From the NCBI GenBank assembly GCA_033851955.1, contig JAWSVK010000016.1, positions 1 to 64,000 on the forward strand: a DNA stretch of 64,000 nucleotides. The letters are read 5' to 3'. The first letter of the stretch is position 1. Each line of letters begins with the position of its first letter. Below, piece by piece: positions 41,750 through 50,871 of this stretch. Under the pieces are notes generated by a model, which saw nothing but the letters and a program-made list of their open reading frames with translations, did no database searches and had not been told where the DNA came from. This DNA is from Profundibacter sp033851955. Its GTDB lineage: Bacteria > Pseudomonadota > Alphaproteobacteria > Rhodobacterales > Rhodobacteraceae. Made by a program: the position numbers and the translations under genes.

Positions 41750-43507
41750 TCAGTCGTCTTCAAAGGGGTCCCATTCCTCATCAACCTCGGGCAAAGCATC
41801 GGCGGCGGCATTTGCTTCCATGGCTTTGGGCGTGATGATTTTGGTGATCTTGGCGCCAGGGAACGTGGTGAGAACAGCCTGCACCAAGGGGTGCTCTTTA
41901 GCCTCAACTTCGAGCGCAAGCTTGTCGGCGTCGCGTATTTCCGCAAGCGTTGCAGCGCCACCGTCATTGACCAATGTCACAGCCCAACGCGCACCTGTCC
42001 AACCTTGCAACCTTTGGCCCAGGCGTTGGGCAAGGTCTCGTGGTGCATTGTCTGTCGGCTGAAATTCGATCCGCCCGGGGATATAGCTGGCAAGGCGCAG
42101 GGTGGTTTCGACTTCAACCAACAGCTTTACATCGCGCATCGAGCGGATTAATTCGATCACGTCTTCAAATCGCGCATATTGCGCCAGTGGGTTTGTACTG
42201 GGTTGGGCCACGGCCAGGGTGGTGGGCCCGCCGCCGGAGGGCTGCGACGGGGCGGCGTGCATTGTCGTGCCGCCGCCACCGGATGTAGCGCTTGACGGGG
42301 CGCCCGCTCCGCCGCTGGGTGCAGGATTTTGCGGCGGTGGCGTTGCATCTTGCAGCTTTTTGACCAATTCCCCCGGGGTCGGCATATCCGCCACATGGGT
42401 CAGCCGGATCACAGCCATTTCTGCTGCCATCATGGTGTTGGGGGCCATTGCCACCTCTTCCAGCGCTTTGAGCAACATTTGCCACATCCGCGCCATCACA
42501 CGCATCGGTAGGGCTGCAGCCATCGCCTGGCCGCGTGCGCGCTCGTCTGGTGCGACGGTTGGGTCTTCGGCGGCTTCTGGGGTGATTTTTATCACCGACA
42601 CCCAATGGGCGATTTCTGCCAGATCGCGCAGTACTGCCATCGGGTCGGCCCCGTCCGCGTATTGGCCTGAAATTTCCGTCAACGCGCCCGCCGCATCGCC
42701 TTTGACGATCATGTCAAACAGGTCCAACACACGGCCTCGATCCGCCAAGCCCAACATGGCGCGGACTTGATCGGCGGTGGTTTCGCCTGCACCGTGGCTG
42801 ATGGATTGATCCAACAAAGATTGGGCGTCGCGCGCGGAGCCCTCAGAGGCTCGCGTGATCAACGCCAAAGCTTCATCCGAGATTTCAGCACCTTCGGAAG
42901 CGGCCGTTTTGCGCAGCAAGGCGATCATCACTTCGGGTTCAATCCGGCGCAGATCAAAGCGCTGACATCGCGACAGAACAGTCACGGGAACCTTGCGAAT
43001 TTCGGTGGTGGCAAAGATAAATTTCACATGTTCTGGCGGCTCTTCCAGCGTTTTCAGCAGCGCGTTAAACGCGCTGGTCGAGAGCATGTGAACCTCATCG
43101 ATGATATAGATTTTATAGCGGGCAGAGGCGGCGCGATAATGCACGGAATCGATGATTTCACGGATGTCGCCAACGCCAGTGCGCGAGGCCGCATCCATTT
43201 CCATCACATCAACATGACGGCCTTCCATGATTGCCACGCAATGCTCGCATTTGCCGCAGGGCTCAGTGGTTGGGCCGCCCTGACCATCCTCGCCAATACA
43301 GTTTATCCCCTTGGCGATGATCCGCGCAGTGGTGGTTTTACCCGTGCCGCGAATACCGGTCATGATAAAAGCCTGCGCAATCCGGTTAGCCTCAAAGGCG
43401 TTTTTCAGGGTGCGAACCATCGCATCCTGCCCCACCAGATCGGTAAAACTTTCTGGGCGATATTTTCGGGCCAGAACTTGATAGGTGTTTTCGGTGGTGT
43501 CGCTCAT
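41750..43507 (-). CDS. dnaX: DNA polymerase III subunits gamma/tau
   Basis: The protein has 585 residues. The Walker A motif GIRGTGKTTTARIIAKGINC is near residue 50. The zinc module is formed by C..EPCGKCEHC, Walker B is IYIIDEVHML, and the sensor region TVLSRCQRFD is present. The Pro/Gly/Ala-rich segment around residues 390-440 (tau linker) precedes a C-terminal tau domain. It is the clamp-loader ATPase. No programmed-frameshift heptamer was evident to me, so the shorter gamma form is not predicted. It heads the dnaX-ybaB-recR group. Confidence 0.95.
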   Translation of the reverse strand: MSDTTENTYQVLARKYRPESFTDLVGQDAMVRTLKNAFEANRIAQAFIMTGIRGTGKTTTARIIAKGINCIGEDGQGGPTTEPCGKCEHCVAIMEGRHVDVMEMDAASRTGVGDIREIIDSVHYRAASARYKIYIIDEVHMLSTSAFNALLKTLEEPPEHVKFIFATTEIRKVPVTVLSRCQRFDLRRIEPEVMIALLRKTAASEGAEISDEALALITRASEGSARDAQSLLDQSISHGAGETTADQVRAMLGLADRGRVLDLFDMIVKGDAAGALTEISGQYADGADPMAVLRDLAEIAHWVSVIKITPEAAEDPTVAPDERARGQAMAAALPMRVMARMWQMLLKALEEVAMAPNTMMAAEMAVIRLTHVADMPTPGELVKKLQDATPPPQNPAPSGGAGAPSSATSGGGGTTMHAAPSQPSGGGPTTLAVAQPSTNPLAQYARFEDVIELIRSMRDVKLLVEVETTLRLASYIPGRIEFQPTDNAPRDLAQRLGQRLQGWTGARWAVTLVNDGGAATLAEIRDADKLALEVEAKEHPLVQAVLTTFPGAKITKIITPKAMEANAAADALPEVDEEWDPFEDD

Positions 43508-43660
43508 TTGGCCCCTCGGATTCGGATCAATTCATAGGTTAAAGCCACAGTTGCTCCGCGTCCAGCCGCGCTGATGATTGATATGGCGACAGATCGGGTT
43601 ATGCTTAGGTTTTTATTGGATTGGGCCAAGCCCCATCCAGATATCTGTACGGAGCGCTAG

Positions 43661-44695
43661 ATGACCAAGATTATGTTGATTGCCAAAATGATACGAATTT
43701 TTCTACCGGAATGGTTGGCGCGTTGGGTTACGCCGAACCGCGAACTATATCGAGGCGCTTTGATTGATGTGAAGGCGGTGGCCGTCGGGCGTTTGGCCAA
43801 TCAGATCAGGGGTGATGGCCCCATGCCGACCGTAGAGGAGAGTCGCGTGCAGATGGCGAAAATGGCCAGCCAGCTGGACCGAAAAGCGCCCGAAATTTTG
43901 CGGACGGATGACATAACAGTGGCGGGAGCAGATGGGCCTATCATGGCACGACTTTTTAGCAATCAAAGCCCTGGCGGCCAACCCTCTCCGGCGATGGTGT
44001 ATTTCCATGGCGGCGGGTTTGTTCAAGGTGATTTGGAAACCCATCACGACCTTTGTGCCAAAATTGCAAAATGGTGGGGCGGGGTGGTGATCGCTGTCGA
44101 CTATCGATTGGCACCTGAAAACCCCTATCCCGCAGGGGTTGATGACAGCATTGCGGCCTATCTTGATATCGTCAATCGTGCGCCTGAGTTGGGCCTTGAT
44201 GCGGCTAACATCGGCGTGGGTGGCGACAGCGCCGGTGGATGTTTCGCGGCTGTTGTCGCGCAGCAGGTGCAGAATGCGGGCGGGCCGATCCCGCGGTTTC
44301 AGGTGTTGATTTACCCAGTGACCGACGGGCATATCGATTCAGCCTCGGTGAATGATCTGGCGCAGGCCTATGTGCTGCCCAAAGAGAGAATGACGTGGTA
44401 TCGTGATATGTACGCAGGCACATTTCAAGACTTTGACGACCCCAAGTTTTCACCGCTTTCGGCGGATAGTTTCGCCGGATTACCAGAAAGTTATATCGTC
44501 ACAGGTGGGTTTGATCCATTGGTGGATGATGGCGCTGAATATGCCGATAGATTACATTCGGCAGGGGTGCGCGTGACGCATCGCCATTTCGCGGGGCAAG
44601 TGCATGCATTCGTGAATTTGACCAAAGTCGTGCCCGACGGAACCATCGCACTGCGTGAAATCTCGGCGTGGCTAAAAGAGATATGCAAACCCTAG
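43661..44695 (+). CDS. Alpha/beta-hydrolase esterase, hormone-sensitive-lipase family
   Basis: The protein has 344 residues. The HSL-family oxyanion motif VYFHGGGFVQGD is near residue 110, the nucleophile elbow VGGDSAGG near residue 187, and the acid/His regions GFDPLVDDG and GQVHAFVNL at the C-terminus. The N-terminal cap is helical. It likely hydrolyses short acyl esters. It converges on the 3-hydroxybutyrate dehydrogenase gene with a 2-bp gap, next to PHA genes, so a role in 3-hydroxyacyl ester turnover is possible but unproven. Confidence 0.88.
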   Translation: MTKIMLIAKMIRIFLPEWLARWVTPNRELYRGALIDVKAVAVGRLANQIRGDGPMPTVEESRVQMAKMASQLDRKAPEILRTDDITVAGADGPIMARLFSNQSPGGQPSPAMVYFHGGGFVQGDLETHHDLCAKIAKWWGGVVIAVDYRLAPENPYPAGVDDSIAAYLDIVNRAPELGLDAANIGVGGDSAGGCFAAVVAQQVQNAGGPIPRFQVLIYPVTDGHIDSASVNDLAQAYVLPKERMTWYRDMYAGTFQDFDDPKFSPLSADSFAGLPESYIVTGGFDPLVDDGAEYADRLHSAGVRVTHRHFAGQVHAFVNLTKVVPDGTIALREISAWLKEICKP

Positions 44696-44697
44696 AA

Positions 44698-45468
44698 TTA
44701 AAGTGCGGTCCAGCCACCATCCACGGACAATGTGGTGCCGGTGATTTGATCCGCTGCGGGGGAGCACAGGAACACTGTGGTGCCGCCGATCTGCTCGGTT
44801 GTTGCGAACTGTTTGGACGGTTGGCGCTGCAGCATAACGTCCCGTATGACGGTTTCACGGTCCATGCCATATTGCTCCATAGTGTCGGGGATTTGGGCCT
44901 CGACCAAAGGGGTTAATACATAGCCCGGACAAATGGCGTTGCAGGTAATCGGGTCTTGGGCGGTTTCTAATGCGACTGTCTTGGACAAGCCGACCACGCC
45001 ATGTTTGGCCGTGACATAGGCCGACTTAAAGGGGGACGCGGTCAAGCCGTGCGCCGAGGCGATATTCACAATCCGGCCCCAGCCACGAGCACGCATGCCG
45101 GTGATCGCAGCGGCGGTGGTGTGAAACACCGACGACATGTTGATCGCGATAATCCTGTCCCATATGTCGGCGGGGAATTCTTCAACCGGCGCGACATGTT
45201 GAATGCCTGCGTTGTTGACCAAAATATCGACGTTGCCCGCTTTGGAAATCAATTGCCTACAGTCATCCGCCTGTGACATATCGGCTGCGATATAACGCGC
45301 GCTAACCCCGAATTCGGTGGCAATATCGGCGGCCAAGGCGTGATCCTCGGCACGATCAGTGAAGGAATTGATCACAACGTCCGCGCCTTGTTTGGCCAGT
45401 TCTCTTGCGACACCCAACCCGATGCCGGAATTTGATCCTGTGACGACTGCCAATTTGCCTGCCAGCAT
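44698..45468 (-). CDS. bdhA: 3-hydroxybutyrate dehydrogenase
   Basis: The protein has 256 residues and is a classical short-chain dehydrogenase. It has TGSNSGIGLGVARELA (cofactor loop), NNAGIQHVAPVEEFP, the catalytic Ser in IVNIASAHGL and YVTAKHGVVGL (Tyr-x3-Lys). NAGIQHV and SAHGL(T/V)ASPFK are characteristic of D-3-hydroxybutyrate dehydrogenases. It interconverts 3-hydroxybutyrate and acetoacetate in PHB mobilisation. Location beside phaR supports the assignment. Confidence 0.93.
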   Translation of the reverse strand: MLAGKLAVVTGSNSGIGLGVARELAKQGADVVINSFTDRAEDHALAADIATEFGVSARYIAADMSQADDCRQLISKAGNVDILVNNAGIQHVAPVEEFPADIWDRIIAINMSSVFHTTAAAITGMRARGWGRIVNIASAHGLTASPFKSAYVTAKHGVVGLSKTVALETAQDPITCNAICPGYVLTPLVEAQIPDTMEQYGMDRETVIRDVMLQRQPSKQFATTEQIGGTTVFLCSPAADQITGTTLSVDGGWTAL

Positions 45469-45534
45469 TTCGGACTCCTTTGCGTTCGCTCTAAAATTCT
45501 GATTTTTGGTGATAGATAAACAGATCCTTGCGGG

Positions 45535-46116
45535 CTAGCTGTTACCTGCCAATTTGGAGAGTTTGGATTGCAATGCGGCAAGCTCGGCCTTTATGTCGTC
45601 AAGGTCACTTGGTTTTTGCGCGGTGGGCTCGGTGGTGGGTTCAGCTGTCGCTTCAGGTTCGGGCGACGTCGTACCGCCCCATCCACCAGTGATTGCTTTC
45701 ATAAATGCCTGTTGCTGGGCTTGCATCGCTTCAAACCCTGGCATCGCGGCCAATGGGTTCGGAATGCCGCCGATGGATTCGGTTGCTTTACTTTGGCCCT
45801 CGCGCAACATCTCAAACGACATCGCCAGAAATTCTGGAACCACGCTTTGGGCTTGGGGCGAGTAACTGCGCACCAGATCGGTCAGCACATTCAGCGGCAA
45901 TACATTCTCGCCACGGCTTTCGTGTTCGGCGATGATTTGCAGCAAATACTGGCGGGTCAGGTTGTCGCCGCTCTTCAGATCGGTGATCAGCACTTCCCGG
46001 CCATCGCGGATAAATCCGGCGATATCTTCCAGCGTCACGTAGTCACTGGTTTCGGTGTTATATAAGCGACGGCTTGCGTAGCGCTTGATCAATAATGGTT
46101 CGGTGCTTTTGGCCAC
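45535..46116 (-). CDS. phaR: Polyhydroxyalkanoate synthesis repressor PhaR
   Basis: The protein has 193 residues, starting with GTG at 46116 (MAKSTEPLLIKRYASRRLYN), with AAGGA upstream. The N-terminal PhaR DNA-binding domain (RLYNTETSDYVTLEDIAGFI) is followed by the PHB-accumulation regulatory domain (NVLPLNVLTDLVRSYSPQAQ). PhaR senses PHB granules and represses phasin synthesis. A perfect TCTGCAGTGCAGA palindrome lies just upstream, so it probably represses itself. The C-terminus is a Glu/Pro/Thr linker plus a short coiled coil. Confidence 0.95.
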   Translation of the reverse strand: MAKSTEPLLIKRYASRRLYNTETSDYVTLEDIAGFIRDGREVLITDLKSGDNLTRQYLLQIIAEHESRGENVLPLNVLTDLVRSYSPQAQSVVPEFLAMSFEMLREGQSKATESIGGIPNPLAAMPGFEAMQAQQQAFMKAITGGWGGTTSPEPEATAEPTTEPTAQKPSDLDDIKAELAALQSKLSKLAGNS

Positions 46117-46133
46117 GGAGTCACTGTCCTTTT

Positions 46134-46146
46134 TCTGCAGTGCAGA
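46134..46146. promoter_or_regulatory. PhaR operator upstream of phaR
   Basis: TCTGCAGTGCAGA is a perfect palindrome containing CTGC-N3-GCAG, 18-30 bp before the phaR start codon. It matches the spacing of the two phaP operators. TGC-rich PhaR sites of this form are reported from Paracoccus denitrificans. Confidence 0.75.
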
Positions 46147-46176
46147 GAATGTTACGTCAGCCGTGAAAAAAAAGAA

Positions 46177-46201
46177 AGGGCAGACTATAAGAGTCTGCCC
46201 T
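46177..46201 (-). terminator. Rho-independent terminator of phaP
   Basis: AGGGCAGACT and AGTCTGCCCT form a perfect 10-bp stem with loop ATAAG. On the minus strand it is followed by TTTCTTTTTTTTCAC. It lies 57 bp past the phasin stop codon and separates phaP from phaR, which then needs its own promoter. Confidence 0.92.
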
Positions 46202-46257
46202 CAAGGTTCGTCTCAACTCAGGGAGGAGAAGATTGAGACGTTATTCGTGAGTGTGGA

Positions 46258-46695
46258 TTAGGCTGATTTTTTTGCAGCTTTGGTCACGTCGTCAGTTGCT
46301 TTTTTAACAGCGGCAGTGGCTTCTTCGCCGATGTCTTTGCCAGCAGCCATCAGCAGCTCAACAGTTTCCATTTGCAGTTTTTTCGCGATTTCAGCGAAAG
46401 CAGCCAGGTTTTCAGCGGCCATTTCGGAAGATGCGGAAGCAAAATCAGTTGCGGAAGCTTGGTAATCAGCAGCTTCTGGTTTCGCTTTAGCAGCGTCGCC
46501 CATCTTCGCAAGTGTCTCGTTTGTCCATTTGGACGAAACGGCTGTTGATTTTTCAGCAGCTTCCAGAGCAGCTTTGGACATTTTTTCGCCCAGTGCAGCT
46601 GTGGATTTGAATGCGTCTTGTGCGGCAGTCATGTCGATTGGGAATGCAGCCATCATGTCAGTGATCATTGTGTTGAAGTCTTGTGCCTTAGCCAT
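46258..46695 (-). CDS. phaP: Phasin (PHA granule-associated protein)
   Basis: The protein has 145 residues from the ATG at 46695, preceded by AGGAG. It is nearly all amphipathic helix, rich in Ala, Lys, Glu and Met (KSTAALGEKMSKAALEAAEK), with the phasin-2 type pattern and an Ala/Lys tail (KKATDDVTKAAKKSA). It coats PHB granules in the cytoplasm. It has two PhaR-type palindromes upstream and a strong terminator downstream, consistent with a highly expressed, PhaR-repressed gene. Confidence 0.9.
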   Translation of the reverse strand: MAKAQDFNTMITDMMAAFPIDMTAAQDAFKSTAALGEKMSKAALEAAEKSTAVSSKWTNETLAKMGDAAKAKPEAADYQASATDFASASSEMAAENLAAFAEIAKKLQMETVELLMAAGKDIGEEATAAVKKATDDVTKAAKKSA

Positions 46696-46756
46696 TGTAT
46701 TTCTCCTATGCAGGGGAAAATCCCCAATAATTTTCTGCGTCTGCAAAAGGATATAG

Positions 46757-46801
46757 ATGCTGCGTCGCAGCATTGCAAGAAGTTTTTGCTGCATTGCAGC
46801 A
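46757..46801. promoter_or_regulatory. Two PhaR operators upstream of phaP
   Basis: ATGCTGCGTCGCAGCAT (46757-46773) is a perfect 17-bp palindrome and TGCTGCATTGCAGCA (46787-46801) a perfect 15-bp palindrome; centres are 29 bp apart. Both contain CTGC-N3-GCAG. They lie 62-106 bp before the phasin start and directly after the phaC stop codon. Binding by PhaR is inferred from the shared motif and the known family. Confidence 0.85.
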
Positions 46802-46821
46802 TTTTTTTAAACCTGGCTCAG

Positions 46822-48618
46822 TTAAAGGTTTGGTTTGGCCTTTACATACTCGCCCGGGGCTGCACAAAGCTCGGGGTGGTTTTCGTCTCCTAGTGTCGCA
46901 CGTGCTGCGATCTTCTTGCCCGAGCGCGCCTCAAGCCATTCCCCCCAACGCGGCCACCAAGAGCCCTCATGAAATTCTGCCCCAGCCTGCCATGTATCAG
47001 CGTCTTTTGCCGGGGCGTCATTGGTATAGTGGCCATATTTTTTCTTGCTTGGAGGGTTTACAATGCCGGCAATGTGACCTGACTCTGACAAGATGAACGT
47101 TTTGTCCCGGCTACCAAATTGCCGTACCCCCTCAAAGCTCGATTTCCATGCCACGATATGGTCGGTCTCGCAGGCAATGGCACAAACGGGTGTGCTCACA
47201 TCCTTGATGGAAACGACCTCGTCGCAAATTTCGAGCGTGCCTTTGGCAAACCGGTTCTCCTGACACAGCCAGCGCAAATATTCGACGGCCATACGGGCGG
47301 GCAGGTTGGTCGAATCGCCATTCCAATAGAGCAAGTCAAAGGCAGGCGGGGCCTGACCCATCATATAGCTGCGGATCGCGGGCCCATAGATCAGATCGTT
47401 CGAGCGCATGTAAGAGAACGTGCGCGACAAAATAGTGCTTGCCATAATGCCTTTTTCAGTCACCTCGCGTTCGATCCCGTCGACGAAGTCATCACTCAGG
47501 AACACACCGATTTCACCATTGTCCGCAAAATCCGTAAGGGTGGTGAAAAACGTCGCCGATTTAACCGATTTGTCACCACGCTTTTTCATCAACGCTAATG
47601 TGATCGCCAATGTGGCGCCACCGATGCAGTAACCAATGGCGTTGACTTGTGGTTCTTTGGTGATCTGTTTCACCACATCAATGGCGCGAAAAAACCCGTC
47701 TTCGACATAGGTATCAATGCCCACGTCAGAATAGGACGCGTCCGGATTGGCCCAACTGACCACAAACAAAGTGTAGCCTTGCTCTAACACCCACTTGATC
47801 AGGCTATTGGCGGGTTTCAGGTCAAGAACATAAAATTTGTTGATCCACGGTGGGAATAGAACCAATGGAATCTTGTGTACAGTGTCGCCTGTTGGGGCAT
47901 ATTGGATGAGTTCGAACATCCGGTTTCGATAGACCACTGAGCCCTCAGAAATGGCAAGGTTCTCGCCGACGCTAAACGCATCCTTGTCCACCAGATTGAC
48001 CAAAAGATCGCCATCGTTTGCCTCGACATCCCGCACAAGGTTCTCAAGCCCGTCGACCAGTGATTGGCCCTCTGTTTCCACGGCCCGTGCCAATGCGTCC
48101 GGATTGGTGCTCAGGAAATTGGCGGGCGCATAAAGATCAACGATTTGCTGGCTAAAGTATTCAGCACGGCGCTGCTCGCCTGGTGTCAGCCCCTCTATCT
48201 CTTTAACGGAGTCAGAAATTGCTTGGGCCGTGTGCAGGTATTGCTGCTTCACAAAATTGAAATACGGGTTGGTTTGCCACAGCGGATTTTGGAATCGGCG
48301 ATCAAACCCCGTGTCATCTTCGGGTGCTTTTAGGCTGCCAGACATCATTTCTTGCTGCATTGCAGCATAGTGGCGCATGGTTTTGCCCCAATATTCTGAC
48401 TGTTGCTCAATAATTTTGGCGGGATTGTTCACCATTTCAGTCATCATCGCCGATCCAGCCTTATAAAAAAGCTCTTTTCCGGGGCCTTCAATGGCCGGAT
48501 CAACTGGTTTTTTCTGCGAAAAAGCCGCAATCAACCGCTTGGAAAGCTCTTCTACGCGGTCCAAATTATGATTCATACGCTCTAAATCTTGGATTTTCTT
48601 TGGTTCATTAGTTGTCAT
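46822..48618 (-). CDS. phaC: Class I poly(3-hydroxyalkanoate) synthase
   Basis: The protein has 598 residues, typical of class I synthases. The lipase-like box with catalytic Cys is GYCIGGATLA near residue 330. The catalytic Asp is in CETDHIVAWKSS near residue 485, and the His in SESGHIAGIVNPP near residue 512. It polymerises 3-hydroxybutyryl-CoA. It is divergent from phaZ with a 113-bp gap that contains a degenerate PhaR-like site (CTGCACGTGCGA, around 48644). An exact copy of a phaP operator lies within its coding sequence at 48353-48367. Confidence 0.96.
   Translation of the reverse strand: MTTNEPKKIQDLERMNHNLDRVEELSKRLIAAFSQKKPVDPAIEGPGKELFYKAGSAMMTEMVNNPAKIIEQQSEYWGKTMRHYAAMQQEMMSGSLKAPEDDTGFDRRFQNPLWQTNPYFNFVKQQYLHTAQAISDSVKEIEGLTPGEQRRAEYFSQQIVDLYAPANFLSTNPDALARAVETEGQSLVDGLENLVRDVEANDGDLLVNLVDKDAFSVGENLAISEGSVVYRNRMFELIQYAPTGDTVHKIPLVLFPPWINKFYVLDLKPANSLIKWVLEQGYTLFVVSWANPDASYSDVGIDTYVEDGFFRAIDVVKQITKEPQVNAIGYCIGGATLAITLALMKKRGDKSVKSATFFTTLTDFADNGEIGVFLSDDFVDGIEREVTEKGIMASTILSRTFSYMRSNDLIYGPAIRSYMMGQAPPAFDLLYWNGDSTNLPARMAVEYLRWLCQENRFAKGTLEICDEVVSIKDVSTPVCAIACETDHIVAWKSSFEGVRQFGSRDKTFILSESGHIAGIVNPPSKKKYGHYTNDAPAKDADTWQAGAEFHEGSWWPRWGEWLEARSGKKIAARATLGDENHPELCAAPGEYVKAKPNL
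48353..48367. promoter_or_regulatory. PhaR-type palindrome inside phaC
   Basis: TGCTGCATTGCAGCA here is identical over 15 bp to the phaP operator at 46787-46801. It encodes AAMQQ near residue 85 of PhaC, about 250 bp into the gene. It may be an intragenic PhaR site or a by-chance consequence of Ala/Gln codons. Confidence 0.45.
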
Positions 48619-48731
48619 AAGAGATAAATCACCCTAAGTATGCTGCACGTGCGAAGTGATACCAACATAGCGCCAATATGCTTTTTGGGCAAACTGGCTT
48701 TTGAGGACTCACCTGAAAAAGGGACAAAAAT

Positions 48732-49997
48732 ATGCGGTTTATGGCCACTTACGATTTGATGGAAACAATGCGCAACACCAATCAGTGGTTGGGGGCAACG
48801 GCGCAAGCCATGGCGTCCTATCCCGCCGCCGGAATGGTCTCAAATCCGATGACCGAATGGATGGCCGCCTGGGGACAAGTCACAGAACGCACATTCGCAC
48901 GCATGGTCACCAAGCCGGATTGGAACATTCCAAACGTCGTTGGTGATGATGTACGTGACCATGTCGTCGAAGTGGAAACTTGTGTCGAGCAGCCATTTGG
49001 CGATTTGATTCATTTCAAGGTCACTGATCGCCCCACAAAATCGCGTCGCGTCCTGCTGGTCGCGCCAATGTCCGGCCACTATGCGACATTGCTGCGCTCC
49101 ACGGTGATCAGCCTGCTGCCCGATTGCGAAGTTTACATCACCGACTGGCATAATGCCCGCGACATTCCGGTTTCGGCAGGCAAATTCGATGTCGAAGATT
49201 ACACACTTTACTTGGCCGATTTCATGCGCCACCTCGGTCCTGACACACATGTGATTGCTGTTTGCCAACCCGTTCCCTTGGCATTGGCCGCCACAGCCTA
49301 TTTGGCTGAACAAGACCCAGACGCGCAGCCACGCTCGTTGACTTTGATCGGTGGCCCTGTCGATCCTGATGCTGCAGCCACAGAAGTGACTGATTTTGGC
49401 GCCCGTGTCACAATGGGCCAGCTTGAAGAAACGGCGATCCAGCGCGTTGGCTTCAAACATTCTGGTGTTGGCCGGATGGTTTACCCCGGTCTGTTGCAGC
49501 TTGCATCTTTCATCAGCATGAACGGTGAACGCCACAAAGAGGCCTTTACCAACCAAATTCAGCGCGTGTCCAAAGGCGAAGCCTCGGATCATGACGCCCA
49601 CAACAAATTCTATGACGAGTATCTTTCAGTGATGGATATGACGGCTGAATTTTACCTGTCCACGGTCGAGCGCATCTTCAAAAACCGCGACATCGCTCGA
49701 AATGATTTCACCGTTGATGGCCACAAGGTCGACATCGGGGCCATCACTACGGTCGCTGTCAAAATCGTTGAAGGCGGTCTTGATGACATCAGCGCACCGG
49801 GTCAATGTATTGCTGCACTTGATCTGTTGACGGGCCTGCCTGACAGCAAAAAGGCCAGCTACTTAGAGCCAGAAGCAGGGCATTATGGGATTTTCGCGGG
49901 TAAAAGCTGGCGCAATAACATTCGCCCGCTGGTTTTGGAATTTATCGACGCCAACAGTGCGGCTCCGAAAAAGACCAAAGCTAAGGCAAAAACCTAA
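48732..49997 (+). CDS. phaZ: Intracellular PHB depolymerase
   Basis: The protein has 421 residues. It belongs to the PhaZ-type intracellular depolymerases that are distant relatives of PhaC. The catalytic Cys is in VIAVCQPVPLALAATAYL near residue 178. VYITDWHNARDIPVSAGKF is near residue 136 and the His region EAGHYGIFAGKSWRN is near the C-terminus. It degrades native PHB granules to 3-hydroxybutyrate or oligomers. AAAGGGA precedes the ATG at 48732; an ATG at 48741 is an alternative start. It is divergent from phaC. Confidence 0.94.
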   Translation: MRFMATYDLMETMRNTNQWLGATAQAMASYPAAGMVSNPMTEWMAAWGQVTERTFARMVTKPDWNIPNVVGDDVRDHVVEVETCVEQPFGDLIHFKVTDRPTKSRRVLLVAPMSGHYATLLRSTVISLLPDCEVYITDWHNARDIPVSAGKFDVEDYTLYLADFMRHLGPDTHVIAVCQPVPLALAATAYLAEQDPDAQPRSLTLIGGPVDPDAAATEVTDFGARVTMGQLEETAIQRVGFKHSGVGRMVYPGLLQLASFISMNGERHKEAFTNQIQRVSKGEASDHDAHNKFYDEYLSVMDMTAEFYLSTVERIFKNRDIARNDFTVDGHKVDIGAITTVAVKIVEGGLDDISAPGQCIAALDLLTGLPDSKKASYLEPEAGHYGIFAGKSWRNNIRPLVLEFIDANSAAPKKTKAKAKT

Positions 49998-50000
49998 GTC

Positions 50001-50840
50001 CTATTTTGACAAAAACGATTCCAGAAGCGTGATAGCGTCTGGGGTCGTAAACGTCGGCGCATGGCCACAGTTCTCAAAGGTATCGAATTGCGGTTTCGGT
50101 CCGCGTTTTCGCATATCGTGCGTCAACCAAACCGGCAGTACATCCGACTCTGCGCCGCGTGTTAGTAAGGTGCGCGCAGTTATGTTGTCATAGGCCCCCC
50201 ACAGCGGCGTTTCGGTGGCAGCGTGATTGAATTGCATGACGATTTTTGGATCATAATGCGTGGTGATCTGACCGTCAGGCAAACGCCGTGATGAAGTTTC
50301 AGCCATACAGCGCCAAAACGCATCATCATTTTGGCCAAACGGCGCATAGGTCTCACGCAGCCAATCCTCAAAATCGGGAATACCTGCGAACAGGGGCGGT
50401 GTGCCAACATATTGAACAATACGCATTGCTGCCTCGAATGGCACTTCGGGACCAATGTCATTAAGAACCAGGTGGGTGATCTGCGCCTTAAGCGGGCCGC
50501 CAGCCAACATCATGCCAATGAACCCGCCCATTGAGGTGCCAAACCAGCGCAACTTATTGATACCGAAATGCGTGACCACGGATTGTGCCTGGGCGGCGTA
50601 ATTGGTCAGGCTGTATTCTGTTTCGGGGGCGCTGGCCCAACTGGACAAACCCCGCCCAATGGTGTCAGGGCAGATCACAAAATAGGTTTGTGACAGCCGT
50701 TCTGCCGCGGCATCAAAATCGCGACCCGTCCGTGCCAAACCGTGCCACATGATCAGGGCAGGGGCCGACGGCTCGCCCCATGTTGACACATGGGTATGGC
50801 CGTCAAGGAATGGAATATATTCAGATTTGCGACGTGTCAT
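50001..50840 (-). CDS. Alpha/beta-hydrolase (paralog A)
   Basis: The protein has 279 residues. It has an HG oxyanion motif in MWHGLARTGRDFD, VICPDTIGRGLSSW, the nucleophile elbow FGTSMGGFIGM near residue 123, and the terminal His in ENCGHAPTF. It is clearly paralogous to the hydrolase at 56380-57240, sharing WHGLARTGRDFD, VICPDTIGRGLSSW, LGTSMGG-type elbow, NDIGPE and CGHAPT. The two flank the ABC transporter and its PAS-LuxR regulator. It converges on phaZ with a 3-bp gap. The substrate is unknown; carboxylic esters or lactones are the family norm. Confidence 0.88.
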   Translation of the reverse strand: MTRRKSEYIPFLDGHTHVSTWGEPSAPALIMWHGLARTGRDFDAAAERLSQTYFVICPDTIGRGLSSWASAPETEYSLTNYAAQAQSVVTHFGINKLRWFGTSMGGFIGMMLAGGPLKAQITHLVLNDIGPEVPFEAAMRIVQYVGTPPLFAGIPDFEDWLRETYAPFGQNDDAFWRCMAETSSRRLPDGQITTHYDPKIVMQFNHAATETPLWGAYDNITARTLLTRGAESDVLPVWLTHDMRKRGPKPQFDTFENCGHAPTFTTPDAITLLESFLSK

Positions 50841-50871
50841 TTTTATAGCCTTCGTGTTCCATCTTAGAGAA

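Noticed and set aside
43508..43660. Possible 4.5S/SRP RNA upstream of dnaX
   Set aside because: The gene often lies here in alphaproteobacteria, but none of the conserved SRP loop sequences is visible.
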